Positions 9,833-22,485 of a stretch of 64,000 nt of DNA are shown here, piece by piece; positions within the stretch are counted from its first letter, which is position 1, and each line of letters starts with the position of its first letter. The position numbers and the translations under genes were made by a program. Where the stretch lies: assembly GCF_019393635.1 (NCBI RefSeq), contig NC_057861.1:192588026-192652025 (forward strand), in the 5' to 3' direction. The stretch comes from Dromiciops gliroides (lineage: Eukaryota; Chordata; Mammalia; Microbiotheria; Microbiotheriidae). The notes under the pieces were generated by a model. The model was not told the origin of the DNA. It saw only the letters and a list, made by a program, of their open reading frames with translations, and made no database searches.

Positions 9833-12800
9833 CTATCTAACCACCAGATCTATCTTAGGGACATACTAGAGACCTGGTCGACTTCCAGAAATACTAAAGG
9901 TGACAATGAAATGCAGACATAAATAGGTGAATGAAACCACAAATTCCCCAAGGATGACATGAGAATAACTTCTTCAGCATATAATCTACTAGAAAGGATT
10001 GAGGCCAACAATTTTCACACTGGGCCACTTCCCATACACTGATGAGAAGGCCAACAAACTCACAGGTTAGTGTTCAACTTCAATGAATCCATTTGAAAGC
10101 AAAAATAAAAGCAATCCCCAAACCCCTCTTCTATGTAGCACATATGTGTGTGTGTGTTTACTTGAAAGCTATCCAATGCATAATCATTCTCTTGACTAAC
10201 TAGCCACCTCTGATTATGTTCACCAAATTCTTCTTTTAATAGTATGCTACATGATTCAGGAATGGAACAAACGCTAAAAACACAATTTGAGATCAGTTTT
10301 GAAATGTTACTTCATTTTTCTTCCTCTGCCTTGTTTATATTTACATACAAATGTGCCCTGTTTATTTCTGATGTGTAATTTGTATTGCCAAAGAGCACCA
10401 TTTCTGGGGTTCAACTCCTAAATCCCTGGAGTTCACATCTGGGGTATTTTCTCAGTGAACAGAAGGTTTATCTGTTTGGGGCAGAGAGGCGAGGTGCAAG
10501 ATGATATAAACAGGATTTCCTTATACCAATACCAATATTTTTTGCCATGTGTCAAAGGTCTATTCTTAATGAGCAGAAAAGCTAGGTCTTTGATGATAGA
10601 GAACAAAGGTAGTGAGAAAAGAAGAATTAACACTACAGGTAGGGAAATTACCTTATCATAAATAAGCCTGCATATATGAAAGTGGAAAGAATCCCTGGGA
10701 GATGCCATTAATCCATAAGTGCCTTTCAATGAAAATTCTTGAACAACAGAATTGATTTTCACTTGTTTGAGATGGCTTCAGGATCCGAATCCTATCTGAA
10801 AGTTCAGGAACAAATTTCTGAGGTCTCTTCCAATTCAATCACTCTAGGACTCTCTGCCATTTTTCTCTTTTATGAGTTAGGACAATTCAATTTCAAATCA
10901 AAACCTTATTCTAGTAAGATCAGAAGTTGAAAGGATGAGAGAGGCACGCTGGAGGTAAATGACAAAGGAGATGGAGGGAAAGCAGTTGGCGGATCAGGTG
11001 CCAAAATTTTAGTCTTGTTAAATAACTAAGCAATGATGTACATACTGCAGGGGGGAAAATAACATCTGCCTGAAAAGATGAAAGGGGAAGAACCATTAGA
11101 AGTGGGCTTCCCCTTGCTGCCCACTGATGCACCTGAACTTAAGAGGGAATACCCTTAAGTGGGTGTGAGCGGGGAAAAATCATTCAGCATGTCATTGTGC
11201 AGTCTAGGCCCTCCCTGAACCTGAGACTGTGACATGCCACAGTGTGGGATCCTCTGTGACTAGTGACTGAACCCATTTTCTTACTACCCATCTCTGTCCA
11301 GTAGTACTCCCACTGAGGACCGTGGGAAGGCAAAGGCTCCTTAGAAGAAGGATGGTATGTAGTTTCCAAAGTCTTTTGATACTAATGAAATGAGGTCAAA
11401 AGCTACTTCTTCCCAGAAGTGCTTAACTCTTCACCATCCTAATCTGAATTAAAAATGCCAGCCTGGATATGGCCAACGTGTTTGAGCAACAGATCCACAG
11501 GAGACCCACAAGACATGTTTGCCCTTGATTCTCTTAATTTACTTCTTGAGATTGAAGGGGCACATCTAGAGCTGGCAGCATTCACCACAAACTGAGTGCC
11601 AAACACATTTTGATGACCATGGCCTCAGCAAACCTCTGATCTTCTCCCGAACTATAAGCCTTAATAAGTGCATGTTGACTGATTTATTGATGATGGAGTG
11701 ATAAACCTACTAACATCCTCAGAAGGAAAGTATGATTGTGAACACATTTCACAGATGAGATTAAAGACAGAAACAGACAACTGAGGGCTGAGATCACTGC
11801 TAAACTAAGAGGAAAGCCCCTGGTTCCCATAATCCTGAATTCTTGCTCTGGAAACTGGTATGGAATACCCTTCTGGTGGTTAGAGGACAGTTTGGACTCC
11901 ATGAATGTAATTGCCACTGGGTGTTCTTATTTAGTTTTGTTGTGTCTTTGGAGTGGGGGCGGGAAGGAGGATGGTGGGTGGTGGGGGAGGAGGTGGTTTT
12001 CTCCTTTTTGATATGGTTGCTTTTGAAGTTGACACCTACAGCTTCCCACAATGCCAACTATCTACTGATACTTTCCATCTTATTATTCAGCCTTTCCACT
12101 GACACAAAATAAAAATACATAGTACTGAGAACTGCAGGTAACATGTGACCCTCTGTACCTGTCAGAAGCCTGAAAGAGGAACCTTTCCTTTGCTCAACAT
12201 CAGATGCCACTGCAACAGGATGTGGTGAGCTGTTATACCACAATTTAATTTAATAAGGAGGTTTTTTCCCTTATATTTAACTTTTCTCTAAAATGCCCTT
12301 GCAATGGAAACTGTTCTTTTTTCTTTCTAAAAACTAAGGTCACTGTGTGTGGTGCCTTGAATTCCCACTTAGAACTGGGACATTACAGGGACACAGAGTA
12401 TGATTTCTAAACCTATGAGAATGTGTACTTTAGAAGGCATTTTGGTCATTTCTTTTAATAGCTTGGGGGAGGGGGAAGGGAAAAAGCAGAATCCCACCTT
12501 TTCTCAATTTACCTCCCTTACTACATATTTGTATCTATCAGACATAAAATGTTCCTCTTCTTTTCTGTATCATGCATAGAGATCTTTTTGTCATGCATAA
12601 AAATTTGCTGGCCAAGTCTAACACCTAGTTGGTCATGAACTAACCATCTCTCTCTCCTGCCACAGAATTTGTATTTTAAATTGACTGCTTTTCCTCCAAA
12701 TTGACTGCCATTTTGAAAAGGTTTTGTTATAACCCTGTGTTTTAATGAAATACCCACAATTCATCTTGTGGATTTTTACCCTGCTGACTTTTCCTATCAC

Positions 12801-13015
12801 TATACAGATGGGCAAGAGGAATCCAAAGGCAGCTTCAGAGTCCAATGTTCATTAGAAATATTTTGCTGACTAATGTATCTGTCGGTGCTTACCTTTTCCA
12901 CAAAGCCTCTCCTATTTCTCTTGACCCTTGGTTATGGAAAATAATTTAATGGCTCCCATTTTATTTATATAATGAAGGTATGGCTGCATTATTTATTTAT
13001 TAACATTTACAAAAC
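9833..13015. other. Intronic, repeat-poor, nothing recognised
   Basis: About 3.2 kb without a clear interspersed repeat. The longest open frame, 109 codons on the minus strand at 10433-10762, has no recognisable motif. Confidence 0.4.
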
Positions 13016-13019
13016 CCTT

Positions 13020-13495
13020 TATTGGAAGTAATAATAGCTGACATTTATATCATGCTTTAAGGTACGAGAAGTACTTTATATGCATTACATCACTTGAGCT
13101 TTATAACAACCCTGTGAGATAGGTAGTACAAGAATTATTATCCTCTTCTTACATATGTAGAAACTGAGGCTCAGTGGTCAACTGTGGTCATACAGCTCAT
13201 AGTTGCTTGGGACAAGATTTCCCTGATTCCAAGTCTACCACTCTATACTGCACTTTCTCCCTTTCACCTTTTTCCAAAATGATTTCATTTACCTCTCATC
13301 CGATCTTTACAGCAGCTTGGTGAAATCAACATTGCAGGTATCACTCTTCCCAGTACGTAGATGATGAAACTGGAGTCAGGGATGTTAAGTGGCTCCCCAG
13401 AGTTACACAGCTAGGAAGTGAAAATCAGGTCTAGAATCCAAGTCACCTGCCTCCCACTCAAATGTTCTGTCTACTGCATCATACTACCCTCAGTA
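13020..13495 (-). mobile_element. Two adjacent old MIR-like elements, reverse orientation
   Basis: Two repeats of the reversed pattern, one at about 13020-13260 and one at about 13285-13490. The motifs are TTATAACAACCCTGTGAGAT then AGAAACTGAGGCTCAG then TCATACAGCTCATAG, and GATGATGAAACTGGAGTCAG then GTTACACAGCTAGGAAGTG. Confidence 0.65.
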
Positions 13496-13529
13496 TCATT
13501 AGTACTTGCTGTTCTGAGTATCTTTAAAG

Positions 13530-13715
13530 CAGGGGTTCTTAACCTGGGGTCCATGGACTTGTTTTTTAAAATTGAGAATCATATTCCAGTGTAATTTCTT
13601 TCCTTTGGAATTTTGTATGTTTTATTTTGTGCATTTAAAAACTTGATTCTGAGAATCAAGGGATCTACCAGACTGCCAAAGAGTCTAAGACACAAACAAA
13701 GGTTAAGAACCCCTA
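13530..13715. mobile_element. Non-autonomous hAT-type MITE (186 bp)
   Basis: Terminal inverted repeats CAGGGGTTCTTAACC and GGTTAAGAACCCCTA. They are flanked by an 8-bp duplication CTTTAAAG (13522-13529) / CTTTAAAT (13716-13723, one mismatch). It encodes no transposase. Confidence 0.85.
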
Positions 13716-13852
13716 CTTTAAATGGAGTCCCCTGGCAAGTACAGTCATTATAGTGAGTTAGAGATGTTAAATGTTTTGAATTTTTGTTTACAGGACTAAT
13801 AAAAAAGTTTTGATGCTTAGCTAGAACTGGTCTCTTTAAGAGTAAATAATGA

Positions 13853-14013
13853 GGGGGCAGCTAGGTGGCACAGTGGATGGAGCACCGGCCCTGGATTCAG
13901 GAGGACCTGAGTTCAAATCTGGCCTCAGACACTTGACACTTACTAGCTGTGTGACCTTGGGCAAGTCACTTAACCCTCATTGCCCCACAAAAAATTAAAA
14001 AAAAAACAAAAAC
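13853..14013 (+). mobile_element. CORE-SINE copy with target-site duplication
   Basis: Full copy with tail ending CCACAAAAAATTAAAA…. Duplication AAGAGTAAATAATGA at 13838-13852 and 14014-14028. Confidence 0.96.
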
Positions 14014-14394
14014 AAGAGTAAATAATGACACATCAATAGATGGTGTGATGGTACAACTAACAATGATTACTCCTACACACAGCATTTAGTGCTTCCTTGT
14101 CCCCTCTCTCCCTAATTATATCCATCACCTCTTCACATTCAGTCTCCAAAAGTTCCTTTGTCTCCCTGGTCCTTGCTATTTTCACCTATAGGTCATTCAA
14201 GATAGCACCGAGAGTTTGGTGTCTCTGGAGTGAAAATAAAAAGGGTTGTAGGAATATATTGTTACATTCCTTTCCAATTACATACACCCCTTCTTTATTT
14301 CCTTAAAAACAAATGGTATCCTCCTGCTTGGGCCAGCCAATCCACCCGCACAAGCTTGTTGCATATATAAAAGATGTATTTATAATGCTTAAAA

Positions 14395-14440
14395 TGAGAG
14401 AGAGAAAGAGAGGGGGAGGAGGGAGAGAGAGAGAGGAAAA
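14395..14440. repeat. GA-rich tract
   Basis: Imperfect AGAGAG/GGGAGG purine run on the plus strand. Confidence 0.8.
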
Positions 14441-14699
14441 GAAAAGGGACAAACAAGCAAAGAAACCGCACAAACCCACGCACTGATCATTTATTTTCCA
14501 TTTTACACACACACATACACACAGAGTGGACAAGAAATGTCAGCATTTCTTTTGCTTTAAAAATAGTGAAATGAGTTGTGAGCTCGTCAAAGATATCACT
14601 ACAGATAAAGATGCCAGAGAACTGCTGACAAGGTAGGTCAGCTGTTCTCACACAAAAGGCCGTTACTTTTTTTGTTTTTGTTTTTGTTTTTTTCAACTA

Positions 14700-14860
14700 G
14701 AGAATCATAGATCGAGAACTGGAAGGAACCACAGAGATCATCAAATCCAGAGCCTTCATCTTATAGATGAGCAAACTGAGACTCACAGAGGTTAAACCAT
14801 TTGTCTAAAGGTGACATAGGTGGGAAATACCAGAGACACAGATTCGAAACTTTAGTCCTT
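14700..14860 (-). mobile_element. Old MIR-like element
   Basis: Reversed pattern: GAACTGGAAGGAACCACAGAG, ATAGATGAGCAAACTGAGAC, then GTGACATAGGTGGGAAATACC. Confidence 0.5.
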
Positions 14861-15057
14861 TGGCTCTATTAGAATTCAGTACATTTCAATTTGATAATTT
14901 CATCCAGACATCTCAAAGGCAGCAAGCAAGGCAATTGCAATTGGTTTGTATGAGGAGTTTGGAGGGTAGGGGGGCAAGCAGGAAGAGACAGTAAGATTTC
15001 TAAAGGAAATGTTTCTGAACTGGAGGCAGCATGCTACAGCATAAAGAATGCTGGCTC

Positions 15058-15211
15058 TGGGGCAGCTAGATGGCGCAGTGGATAGAGCACCGGCTCTGGA
15101 GTCAGGAGGACCTGAGTTCAAATCCAGCCTCAGACCCTTGACACTTACTAGCTGTGTGACCCTGGGCAAGTCACTTAACCCCAATTGCCTCACAAAAAAA
15201 AAAAAAAAAAA
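15058..15211 (+). mobile_element. CORE-SINE inserted in an older MIR-like element
   Basis: Copy with a pure poly-A tail of about 18 bp. Duplication AAAGAATGCTGGCTC at 15043-15057 and 15212-15226. The flanking sequence 15020-15057 and 15227-15393 (CAGGGTTCAAATCCTACT, GGCCTTGGGCAAGTTACTTA) is the split older MIR-like host element. Confidence 0.95.
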
Positions 15212-15394
15212 AAAGAATGCTGGCTCCAGAGTGTGAGGTCAGGGTTCAAATCCTACTTAATATGTGTGTGGCCTTGGGCAAGTTACTTAACCCAATTCAG
15301 ACTCTGTTTTCTCCACTGTAAAATGAGAAACTTGGACCAGAGAGTCAACACTAACTCCATGGCTATGTCCAGCTCTGGCACTATGATTATATGC

Positions 15395-16630
15395 CATGGA
15401 CCTCCAATGCCATCTTTTCTTCCAATGCATTTGATTTCTATTTAAAAGTGAGATTCCAAAGCAATATCTTTGGTGCTACTCATGAACCAAACGACATGCA
15501 AAATGTCCCTCTCTTAGGATTTCTGGAGCCAGTTTATTGTGCTTTCTATTGTATATACCTTATCTTTCCAGTTTCAAGGAAACCTTTATAATCAACTGTT
15601 TTACTTCCTACTCAAGTAAGATGGTAGTGTATGCTTTTATGTTAAGGGAGAAAAACTAAGGGCTATTACTTTCAATTGAGATAGGAAAGAATTAGCATAG
15701 AAAAAAACACCCAACTTAGATTGTTATATCTCACAAACATTAATAAAAAGCAGGATGTTAACTGCTATAAAAATTTAAACACGTAAGAAATAGTAACCAC
15801 TAAGAATGGAAGAAACCAAAACATTAAATATATACTTTATAAAATATATTTTCTGAGTTATAGCAGTGGCCAGACTTAATATTTATGGAGAACACAGTAA
15901 CCCTACATAAACTCCAAATGAATGGTACCATAATTTTATCTTCTCTCTACCTCCCTCCTTCAAGTGATTCCCTGCCCCTTTACCTAAACCCTCTCAAAAA
16001 AGAAGGCTAAAAAGAAGAAAGGTCTCAGGAGAATAGAGCTAGATGACCCCAGAGTTTCTGGAATCTCACTTTGGGAAACCTGATCTGACTAGATCCAGAG
16101 TTCCAAAGGCAAAAGGCAGGAAGTTGCCATTAATTGATGAAGTCAGAGAATGCCTACCTTTTCTAGACTGCACTAAAATCTCAAAGGCTACAAGCAAGGA
16201 GAGGTGAACTCTGAGTCCTCTGACATGCACAATTTCCCTGCCTAATCATGGTCCTTAATATGTGGGTGCATGTGCTCAGGCAATTCTGCAACTTTCAGTG
16301 GTGAATGTGTGTCAGGGAGATGCTTACAGGGACGGTGTCAGCACAAAGTGTTGACTGACAAGGCAGGGTGGGGGGGTTGGTTTAAGATCTTTCCACTTTT
16401 TTTAAACATAGCACAGCTGTAAAGTATGGAGGAAACATTTAGGCTATCAAAAATCTTGAATGTTCTGACAACTTTGCCTTTAAAATAAAGATTAAGATTC
16501 ATGTACCAGCATGACTGGTGGGGCAGAAAACACAAGTCTAACACTTACTAGCTGTGTGACCTGTTCAGTGTTCAGTGGAAGGGATGCTGCAGATTTAGAT
16601 ATCATTGCCTATTAATTTCAGTCAAAAGCC
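15395..16630. other. Intronic, nothing recognised
   Basis: AT-rich unique-looking DNA. No gene feature is supported. Confidence 0.4.
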
Positions 16631-16647
16631 ATTTAAAAAAATAGCTG

Positions 16648-16823
16648 GGGGGCGGCTAGGTGGCAATGGATAAAGCACCGGCCCTGGATTCAGGAGTACC
16701 TGAGTTCAAATCCGACCTCAGACACTTGACACTTACTAGCTGTGTGACCCTGGGCAAATCACTTAACCCCCATTGCCCCGCAAAAAAAAAAAAAATTAAA
16801 AATTAAAAAAAAAATAAAATGTC
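16648..16823 (+). mobile_element. CORE-SINE, first of two at the same target
   Basis: Starts GGGCGGCTAGGTGGCAATGG, with a small deletion after GTGGC, and ends in a long A-rich tail. The 5' duplication is AAAAAAATAGCTGG at 16634-16647; the 3' duplication differs by one base and is shared with the next SINE. Confidence 0.93.
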
Positions 16824-16838
16824 AAAAAAATAGCCTGG

Positions 16839-16980
16839 GGGGCAGCTAGGTGGCGCAGTGGATAGAGCACCGGCCCTGGAATCAGGAGTACCTGAGTTCG
16901 AATTTGGCCTCAGACACTTAACACTTACTAGCTGTGTGACCCTGGGCAAGTCACTTAACCCCAATTGCCTCACTTAAAAA
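16839..16980 (+). mobile_element. CORE-SINE, second of two at the same target
   Basis: Complete copy flanked by AAAAAAATAGCCTGG at 16824-16838 and 16981-16995. It entered next to, and in the same direction as, the preceding copy. Confidence 0.95.
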
Positions 16981-17040
16981 AAAAAAATAGCCTGGCCTTC
17001 CTGTTGATGTTTCCTGGCAGCATTAAATGTGTGTCCTTAG

Positions 17041-17168
17041 AACATAAGCTATTAGACGGAGAGCTTCTTGAAGGCAGGGACTAGTTCTGCCATTCTTTGT
17101 AACCCCAGAGCGTAGCACAGAGCCTAAGAACATGGTGTATGCTTAATAAATGTTTGTTGACTGATTAA
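17041..17168 (+). mobile_element. L2 LINE 3' end
   Basis: GAGCTTCTTGAAGGCAGGGA, then GTAACCCCAGAGCGTAGCAC, then GCTTAATAAATGTTTGTTGA, the typical order of an L2 3' tail. Confidence 0.75.
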
Positions 17169-17169
17169 T

Positions 17170-18685
17170 AAAATGACAAGTCAGTTGAGTTCATGTAGTC
17201 TTTGCTTATATTGTTACACACGCAGCTGTGTGCACAAGCAGTACATTCAGTCCAGGCTTAATTGGTGGCAGCTTACATGAGAATGAGTGGGAGTTGGTTT
17301 TGTGTAAGACAGGAACATGAATCAGCCTGCTTCACACTCAGAGCAAAACAGCCTTTACCAAATACACACACACACTCCCCTTTCCCAATCCATGATCAAC
17401 AAAAATACATAAACATAATGTGAGGATCAAAAGTACAGTAAAAAGTAGGTAAAGCATGAGTTAGAACCTTCTCTGTGGGCTAATTTTGGCCAGGGATACA
17501 GACTTATGGGGAAAATGGAAACTTAGGGGCTTCGAAGTAACAGAAAAGGGCATTTGGTTCAGAAATATTCATCCAGTCACACTCTAGAATAGTCAAAGGT
17601 TTTCACAGGTCACCCAGAAGTCAAAGATACCTAGAGATAATTTAGTTCAACTCCCCAACTTCATACACATGAAGAAACTAAGTTTTGTTTGTTTTTTTTT
17701 TTACAAGGGAAGGTTTGAGGGGTGGGGAAGCATTAGAAAGTCACAGCAATGCAAAAAACCCCCACACATCATGAAATTATTATTGTTTTTTAAAATATAG
17801 TAAAACTAAACTCTAAACTATCATCTTCAACGTGGGCATGGTCAGCTCAAGAATCAGACAATGTGATCTCTAGAAGCCATTTCCTCCTCTCTCTGACTCA
17901 GTTTCCTCCTCTGTATAATCATTGGACTCTACTAGAGCCCTTCTTACTCTAAATCCTAGGATCCTGGAATGGGAGAGGTGATGAATCCCTTTGAGATTCA
18001 TCTTCTTATCCAGTCTTTTCATTTTACAGATGAGTTAAAATGGCAGGTGTTCCTACATCTCCCCCAATCCCAATGACATTCCATCCACCCTACCCCCACC
18101 CCTGCCTTTCCTGGCTTTCCAACATTTGGTTTTGTATTTTTGCATTCCATGAGCTTTTAGAAAAATAAAGCAAATCCTATCTTTTTAAAAAACAAATAAA
18201 AGCATTAAGAGGGAAACAGCACATTTTTAAATTATGCCCCCACAGGGCTCCAAACCTGAAGGTTCTTACTCTATGCCACTCCATTGTAGCACAGAGATTC
18301 CAAACACCGGGGAGTTTTGTATCGTATCCTGAAGAATTTTTATTCTGGCAATGTTTGTGGTGTACTTAAATACTCTGCAAAAAGAAATGCAGATACAAAA
18401 GAAAATTCAAAAATGTTTGCTCCATTTTCTTTTCAATCACAAAAATGCATATTTTGTACAGAAAACCTGTCATGGAATGAGTTTTGAATCTTAAGGTAAA
18501 CAAACAAAAAAAACCTTTTAAAACAATGCATCAAAGGAGAAAGGGTTATTTTTCTTCATTTCCACAACTAAAATATAATTATAAACAGATTTACTTTGTT
18601 TTTTTCAAAAAAAGCTGACCTCCAGATAAATCAGTGCTATAACTCAAAGGAAGGTAACAATTAGGTGACCAGGTGACCAGGTGAC
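17170..18685. other. Intronic, mostly unique with small MIR/L2-like scraps
   Basis: Short pieces (17620-17690, 17870-18040) read like old MIR/L2 fragments. At 18662-18686 three imperfect copies of GGTGACCA form a minisatellite. Nothing else was recognised. Confidence 0.4.
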
Positions 18686-18689
18686 ATGG

Positions 18690-18835
18690 TGTATGGGGAA
18701 AGAAGGATAGATTTAGAGACAAAAGATTTCAGTTTGATTCCTGGCTCCAGTTTCTACATGTGTGACCTTGGTCTAGTCACTTTACTTTTCTAGTTCTCAG
18801 TTTCCTCAGGTATAAAATGAAGGATTTGGCCTAGT
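18690..18835 (+). mobile_element. Old MIR-like SINE
   Basis: TTTGATTCCTGGCTCCAG, TGTGACCTTGGTCTAGTCAC, then CTCAGTTTCCTCAGGTATAA. Confidence 0.6.
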
Positions 18836-18839
18836 TTAA

Positions 18840-19030
18840 ACACACACATACATATAGAGAATTATAATATAGTATAATATATATAGTTATAATATTATAT
18901 AAATATTTATGCATACACACAGATATATACATGTATGTATAATGTATATATACACGTGTGTATTTATATGTGTGTATATGTATACACACACACACACATA
19001 TATATATAGATATACAGATATACACAAGTA
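18840..19030. repeat. Complex (CA)n/(TA)n repeat
   Basis: Interleaved ACACAT, TATATA and TGTGTA units on both sides of an AT core. Confidence 0.9.
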
Positions 19031-19079
19031 AAAGCATAATTGGAAGTCTGTATTTTTTTTTCAATTATGAGTATAGGTC

Positions 19080-20535
19080 AAATTCCATCACAATGAATCT
19101 AAGGCAGTGTTCAAATTATTTTTCCTGAACAGGAATGCTATTGTATATCATCATTCTTAGAATAAAGAGGACAGTGGATGGTGGGTGGAAATCGTTTTGT
19201 TAAAGGTACATTTTCACCACAAATATATTTGCTGTCATAAGATGTGATCTATATTTTGATAAATGCACCTTTTCCATTTCTTGAATATCCGGTTCCCTTC
19301 CCCCAACATATTATTGACTACATGACTTTGAATTTTTCCATTTGAGGTTATATATTTAGATTAACCAGGACCTTATTTAAGTGATTACTGTAAAAGTGTA
19401 GCAAGCATATTAATATGTCTTTATGAGGAAACCGAAATCATAAATGAGAAATAAATAGATGAAAAATGCTTTCTCTTTGTTCTAAGCACACATTCGATTT
19501 TTAATACAATGGTATCTGCTAGGGGCCCTTTATCTCCTTCCCCTCAAAGAAAGAGGTGAATTTTCCTAACCCTGATAAGAAGTTTACCTTAAACATCCCC
19601 CCCCCCACAATTTATAGCTCAACTTTAAATATGCACTAGATAACATCAGTCAATACTATATAGTAACAATAGTTTCATTTCATTCATTCACCTCTTCATT
19701 CCTTCATTCAGCAGATGTTTATTGAACACCCCTTATCCATCTAGAAGGCACTATACTAGATGCTGGAGGTTTGAGATGCTCTTTTTAAAAAGGAAGGGTC
19801 ATTTGGTCCTGAGAACATGAATGGCAGATAACTGATATTCTGAAAACACAAAGTTCAGACATAAAATGGGAGCTCAATGCATATCGGGGGAAAAAAGTTT
19901 TATGAAGCAATGGAAAATGTACTTTCACAAGTTTCATTAAAAAATCAGATCTTATATTACCTTGAGTGTCCTGGATCTATTGGAAACCTACTTATTTTTA
20001 TCTTTTTAATCACAATAAGCCACAGCCATCGGGCCTGCTATTTTTGGAAAGAGGGCAGGACAGTGGAGCAACTGAGTGACAACAAGTATCAGATTTTTAA
20101 TAAAACATGATCCTCCCACCTGCATTTTTGGCACTGATGAATAGTATTGTTATACGTGAGTATCAGCCATTAAGACAGAATAATTTTCCTGCCTTCAGTG
20201 CCCATTTCCTTATTTAGCCTGACAACTCCAAATGATGCAAAAACTCATCATTAGAAACATTTTGGAGGGTTAAGTGGGAAAAGGATGAGAATGAAGGTGT
20301 TCTGCCCAAACGGGATGACCACAGCACACTGTGGGAGGGCCTGTCCCAGGATGCCCAATCCCCCTGGCAGATTGGGTCCTTGGCACCCCCAAATCCCAAG
20401 TGACAAGCAGGCTTATGTTTTTCATGTCTAGTCTGTTTTTTACATTTGTAAAGCAGGAGGATTTTACTCTCACCAATACAAATCCATTCCTCCTCCTATT
20501 CTAATTGATGAATCGAACCAACCAATCAATAAATT
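19080..20535. other. Intronic, repeat-poor
   Basis: No clear repeat apart from a short old fragment at about 19680-19770 (CAGCAGATGTTTATTGAACA). No gene feature is supported. Confidence 0.4.
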
Positions 20536-20550
20536 ACCATGTATTTTCTT

Positions 20551-20711
20551 TTTCTTTTTTTTTTTAAATTTTTTTTTTCTAGGCAATGGGGGTTAAGTGA
20601 CTTGCCCAGGGTCACACAGCTAGTAAGTGTCAAGTGTCTGAGGCCGGATTTGAACTCAGGTCCTCCTGAATCCAGGGCCGGTGCTTTAACCACTGCGCCA
20701 TCTAGCTGCCC
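20551..20711 (-). mobile_element. CORE-SINE copy with target-site duplication
   Basis: Reverse copy with a T-rich tail at 20551-20578. Duplication CCATGTATTTTCTT at 20537-20550 and 20712-20725. Confidence 0.95.
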
Positions 20712-20729
20712 CCATGTATTTTCTTAAAT

Positions 20730-21575
20730 GTCCTGTTACTCACCCCAAAATTTTTTTTTCTCTAAAATTTGAGGTTCTTTCCTGAATCACCCAAAATTTT
20801 AAAAGTGCACAGGAAAGTGCACTGAAGTGATCTGAACTCTCGAAAGCTCACAGAATGCTGACAGACATGCTCTATGAGATACTGTATATAAAGTGCTTTG
20901 CAAACTTTAAAGTATTCTACATGTATCAGTTGTTATTGTTGTTGATTTTTGATAGCTTCTAAATGAAGCCTTCAATGATTTCTATGAGACCAGAATGCCA
21001 ACCTCCTTTTAGGGCTGCTGAATGCTACTATCAAGGACACCAGAAAAAGAAAGGAACCAAGGGGATCCCATAAGACAGGCCAAGACAGTTGGAATCCTAT
21101 GCGTTAAAATTTGAATCAGTGACTCAAAACATCCATGTCTGGGGTAGGGTGAGGAGAGATGTTTGTCTAGCTAATTTTAGCAAAATGGTAATAGCCCAGA
21201 ACTTGTCATCAAGTGGTCGGGAAGTCAATCCTTACGTATTATTTTGACTATCTACTAGGTGTCTAGGACTATGCTGGGCTCTGCTAAACCATGCCACACA
21301 AGTGCAGAGCAAAGGAATTGATTCAGCTTCGCCCCCACCACCACCACCATTTTGGAACTCAGGGACTTTAGAGACCATCTAACCTAAACCCCTCATATTA
21401 CAAAAGTCTTACCACAGCTAATTAGTGTCAAAGCTGTGCTCAGAACTTTGGCTTCCATCTCTCCCCCCTAGTCCAGGGCTCTTTCAACTACCTAAACACA
21501 ATCCATTATTGTCCTTGACAAAATGAGTTAAAAAATTAATTGACTTATCCACAATCTAAAGCAATGTGACATCAA
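20730..21575. other. Intronic, nothing recognised
   Basis: Unique-looking DNA. An old MIR-like scrap may lie at about 21340-21480 (GAGACCATCTAACCTAAACC). Confidence 0.4.
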
Positions 21576-21587
21576 AACTTTATTACT

Positions 21588-21754
21588 AGGGGCGGCTAGA
21601 TGGCGCAGTGGTAAAGCGCCGGCCCTGGATTCAGGAGGACCTGGGTTCAAATCCGGCCTCAGACACTTGACACTTACTAGCTGTGTGACCCTGGGCAAGT
21701 CACTTAACCCTCATTGCCCTGAAAAAAACAAAAACAAAAAAACAAAAAAAAACC
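21588..21754 (+). mobile_element. CORE-SINE copy with target-site duplication
   Basis: Full copy with tail GAAAAAAACAAAAAC…. Duplication CTTTATTACT at 21578-21587 and 21755-21764. It is antisense to NFATC1, so its tail is a poly-U tract followed by CAG in the pre-mRNA. Confidence 0.94.
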
Positions 21755-21799
21755 CTTTATTACTCCACTCTAAAGGCTGGACTAGACATAATATAGTGC

Positions 21800-21965
21800 A
21801 GGGAAAAAAAGCAGAGGATTTGGAGTTAGTTTGAATCCCAACTCTGTCACTTACCTCCTGTATAACCTTGGCAAGTCCCTTAAGCAATCTAGGCCTCAGT
21901 TTCTCCTATCCATAAAATGAGTGGGTTTTGCACAGGATGACATCTAAGACCCTCCAGCCCTTAAA
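21800..21965 (+). mobile_element. Old MIR-like SINE
   Basis: GTTTGAATCCCAACTCTGTC, AACCTTGGCAAGTCCCTTAA, then GGCCTCAGTTTCTCCTATCC. Confidence 0.65.
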
Positions 21966-22289
21966 TCTACTAAGACACATGACATAGCCAAGCCTCATTT
22001 CTTTAAGCGTCATACTTCTAAGTAAGTGACAAAGTCCAGCCTTCACTAGAAATCATTCCTCCTTACTCTTAGTGTTCTTCTCATTACACTATGCTGCCCT
22101 TCTATGACATAATTTTCTCAAAGGAACAAAGAAAGTAAGTGACATGGCCAAAGCTATTTGTTTTAAAAGCGAACGCGCACGCATTCAAGCATATACATGA
22201 AAGTACATCCAGCTATTGTTTCTTGGGTTTCAAAATAGTGTTCCACAGACCCTTGAGAGAAATAGCATTTAGCCCTTCAAGAAGGAATT

Positions 22290-22345
22290 GCTATATGTGT
22301 GTGTATACATACATATACATATATGCATGTATACATACACACACA
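22290..22345. repeat. Degenerate (TG)n/(ATAC)n microsatellite
   Basis: TATGTGTGTGTATACATACATATACAT-type units. Confidence 0.8.
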
Positions 22346-22485
22346 TCTATACTGCTTATTTAGATGTATGATGCTTAAGGAAATAAAGCATGACTGTCAT
22401 ATGTCTTCATGGGTTTGAGGACTGGAAGACCTTGGATGTCACCCATGATATACAAATAAATATAATCTATATGTATATATAGAGA

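Noticed and set aside
15059..15180. tRNA gene (SINE heads have tRNA-like promoter boxes)
   Set aside because: The GTTCAAATCC box belongs to a SINE; no cloverleaf can be formed, and copies are dispersed with target duplications.
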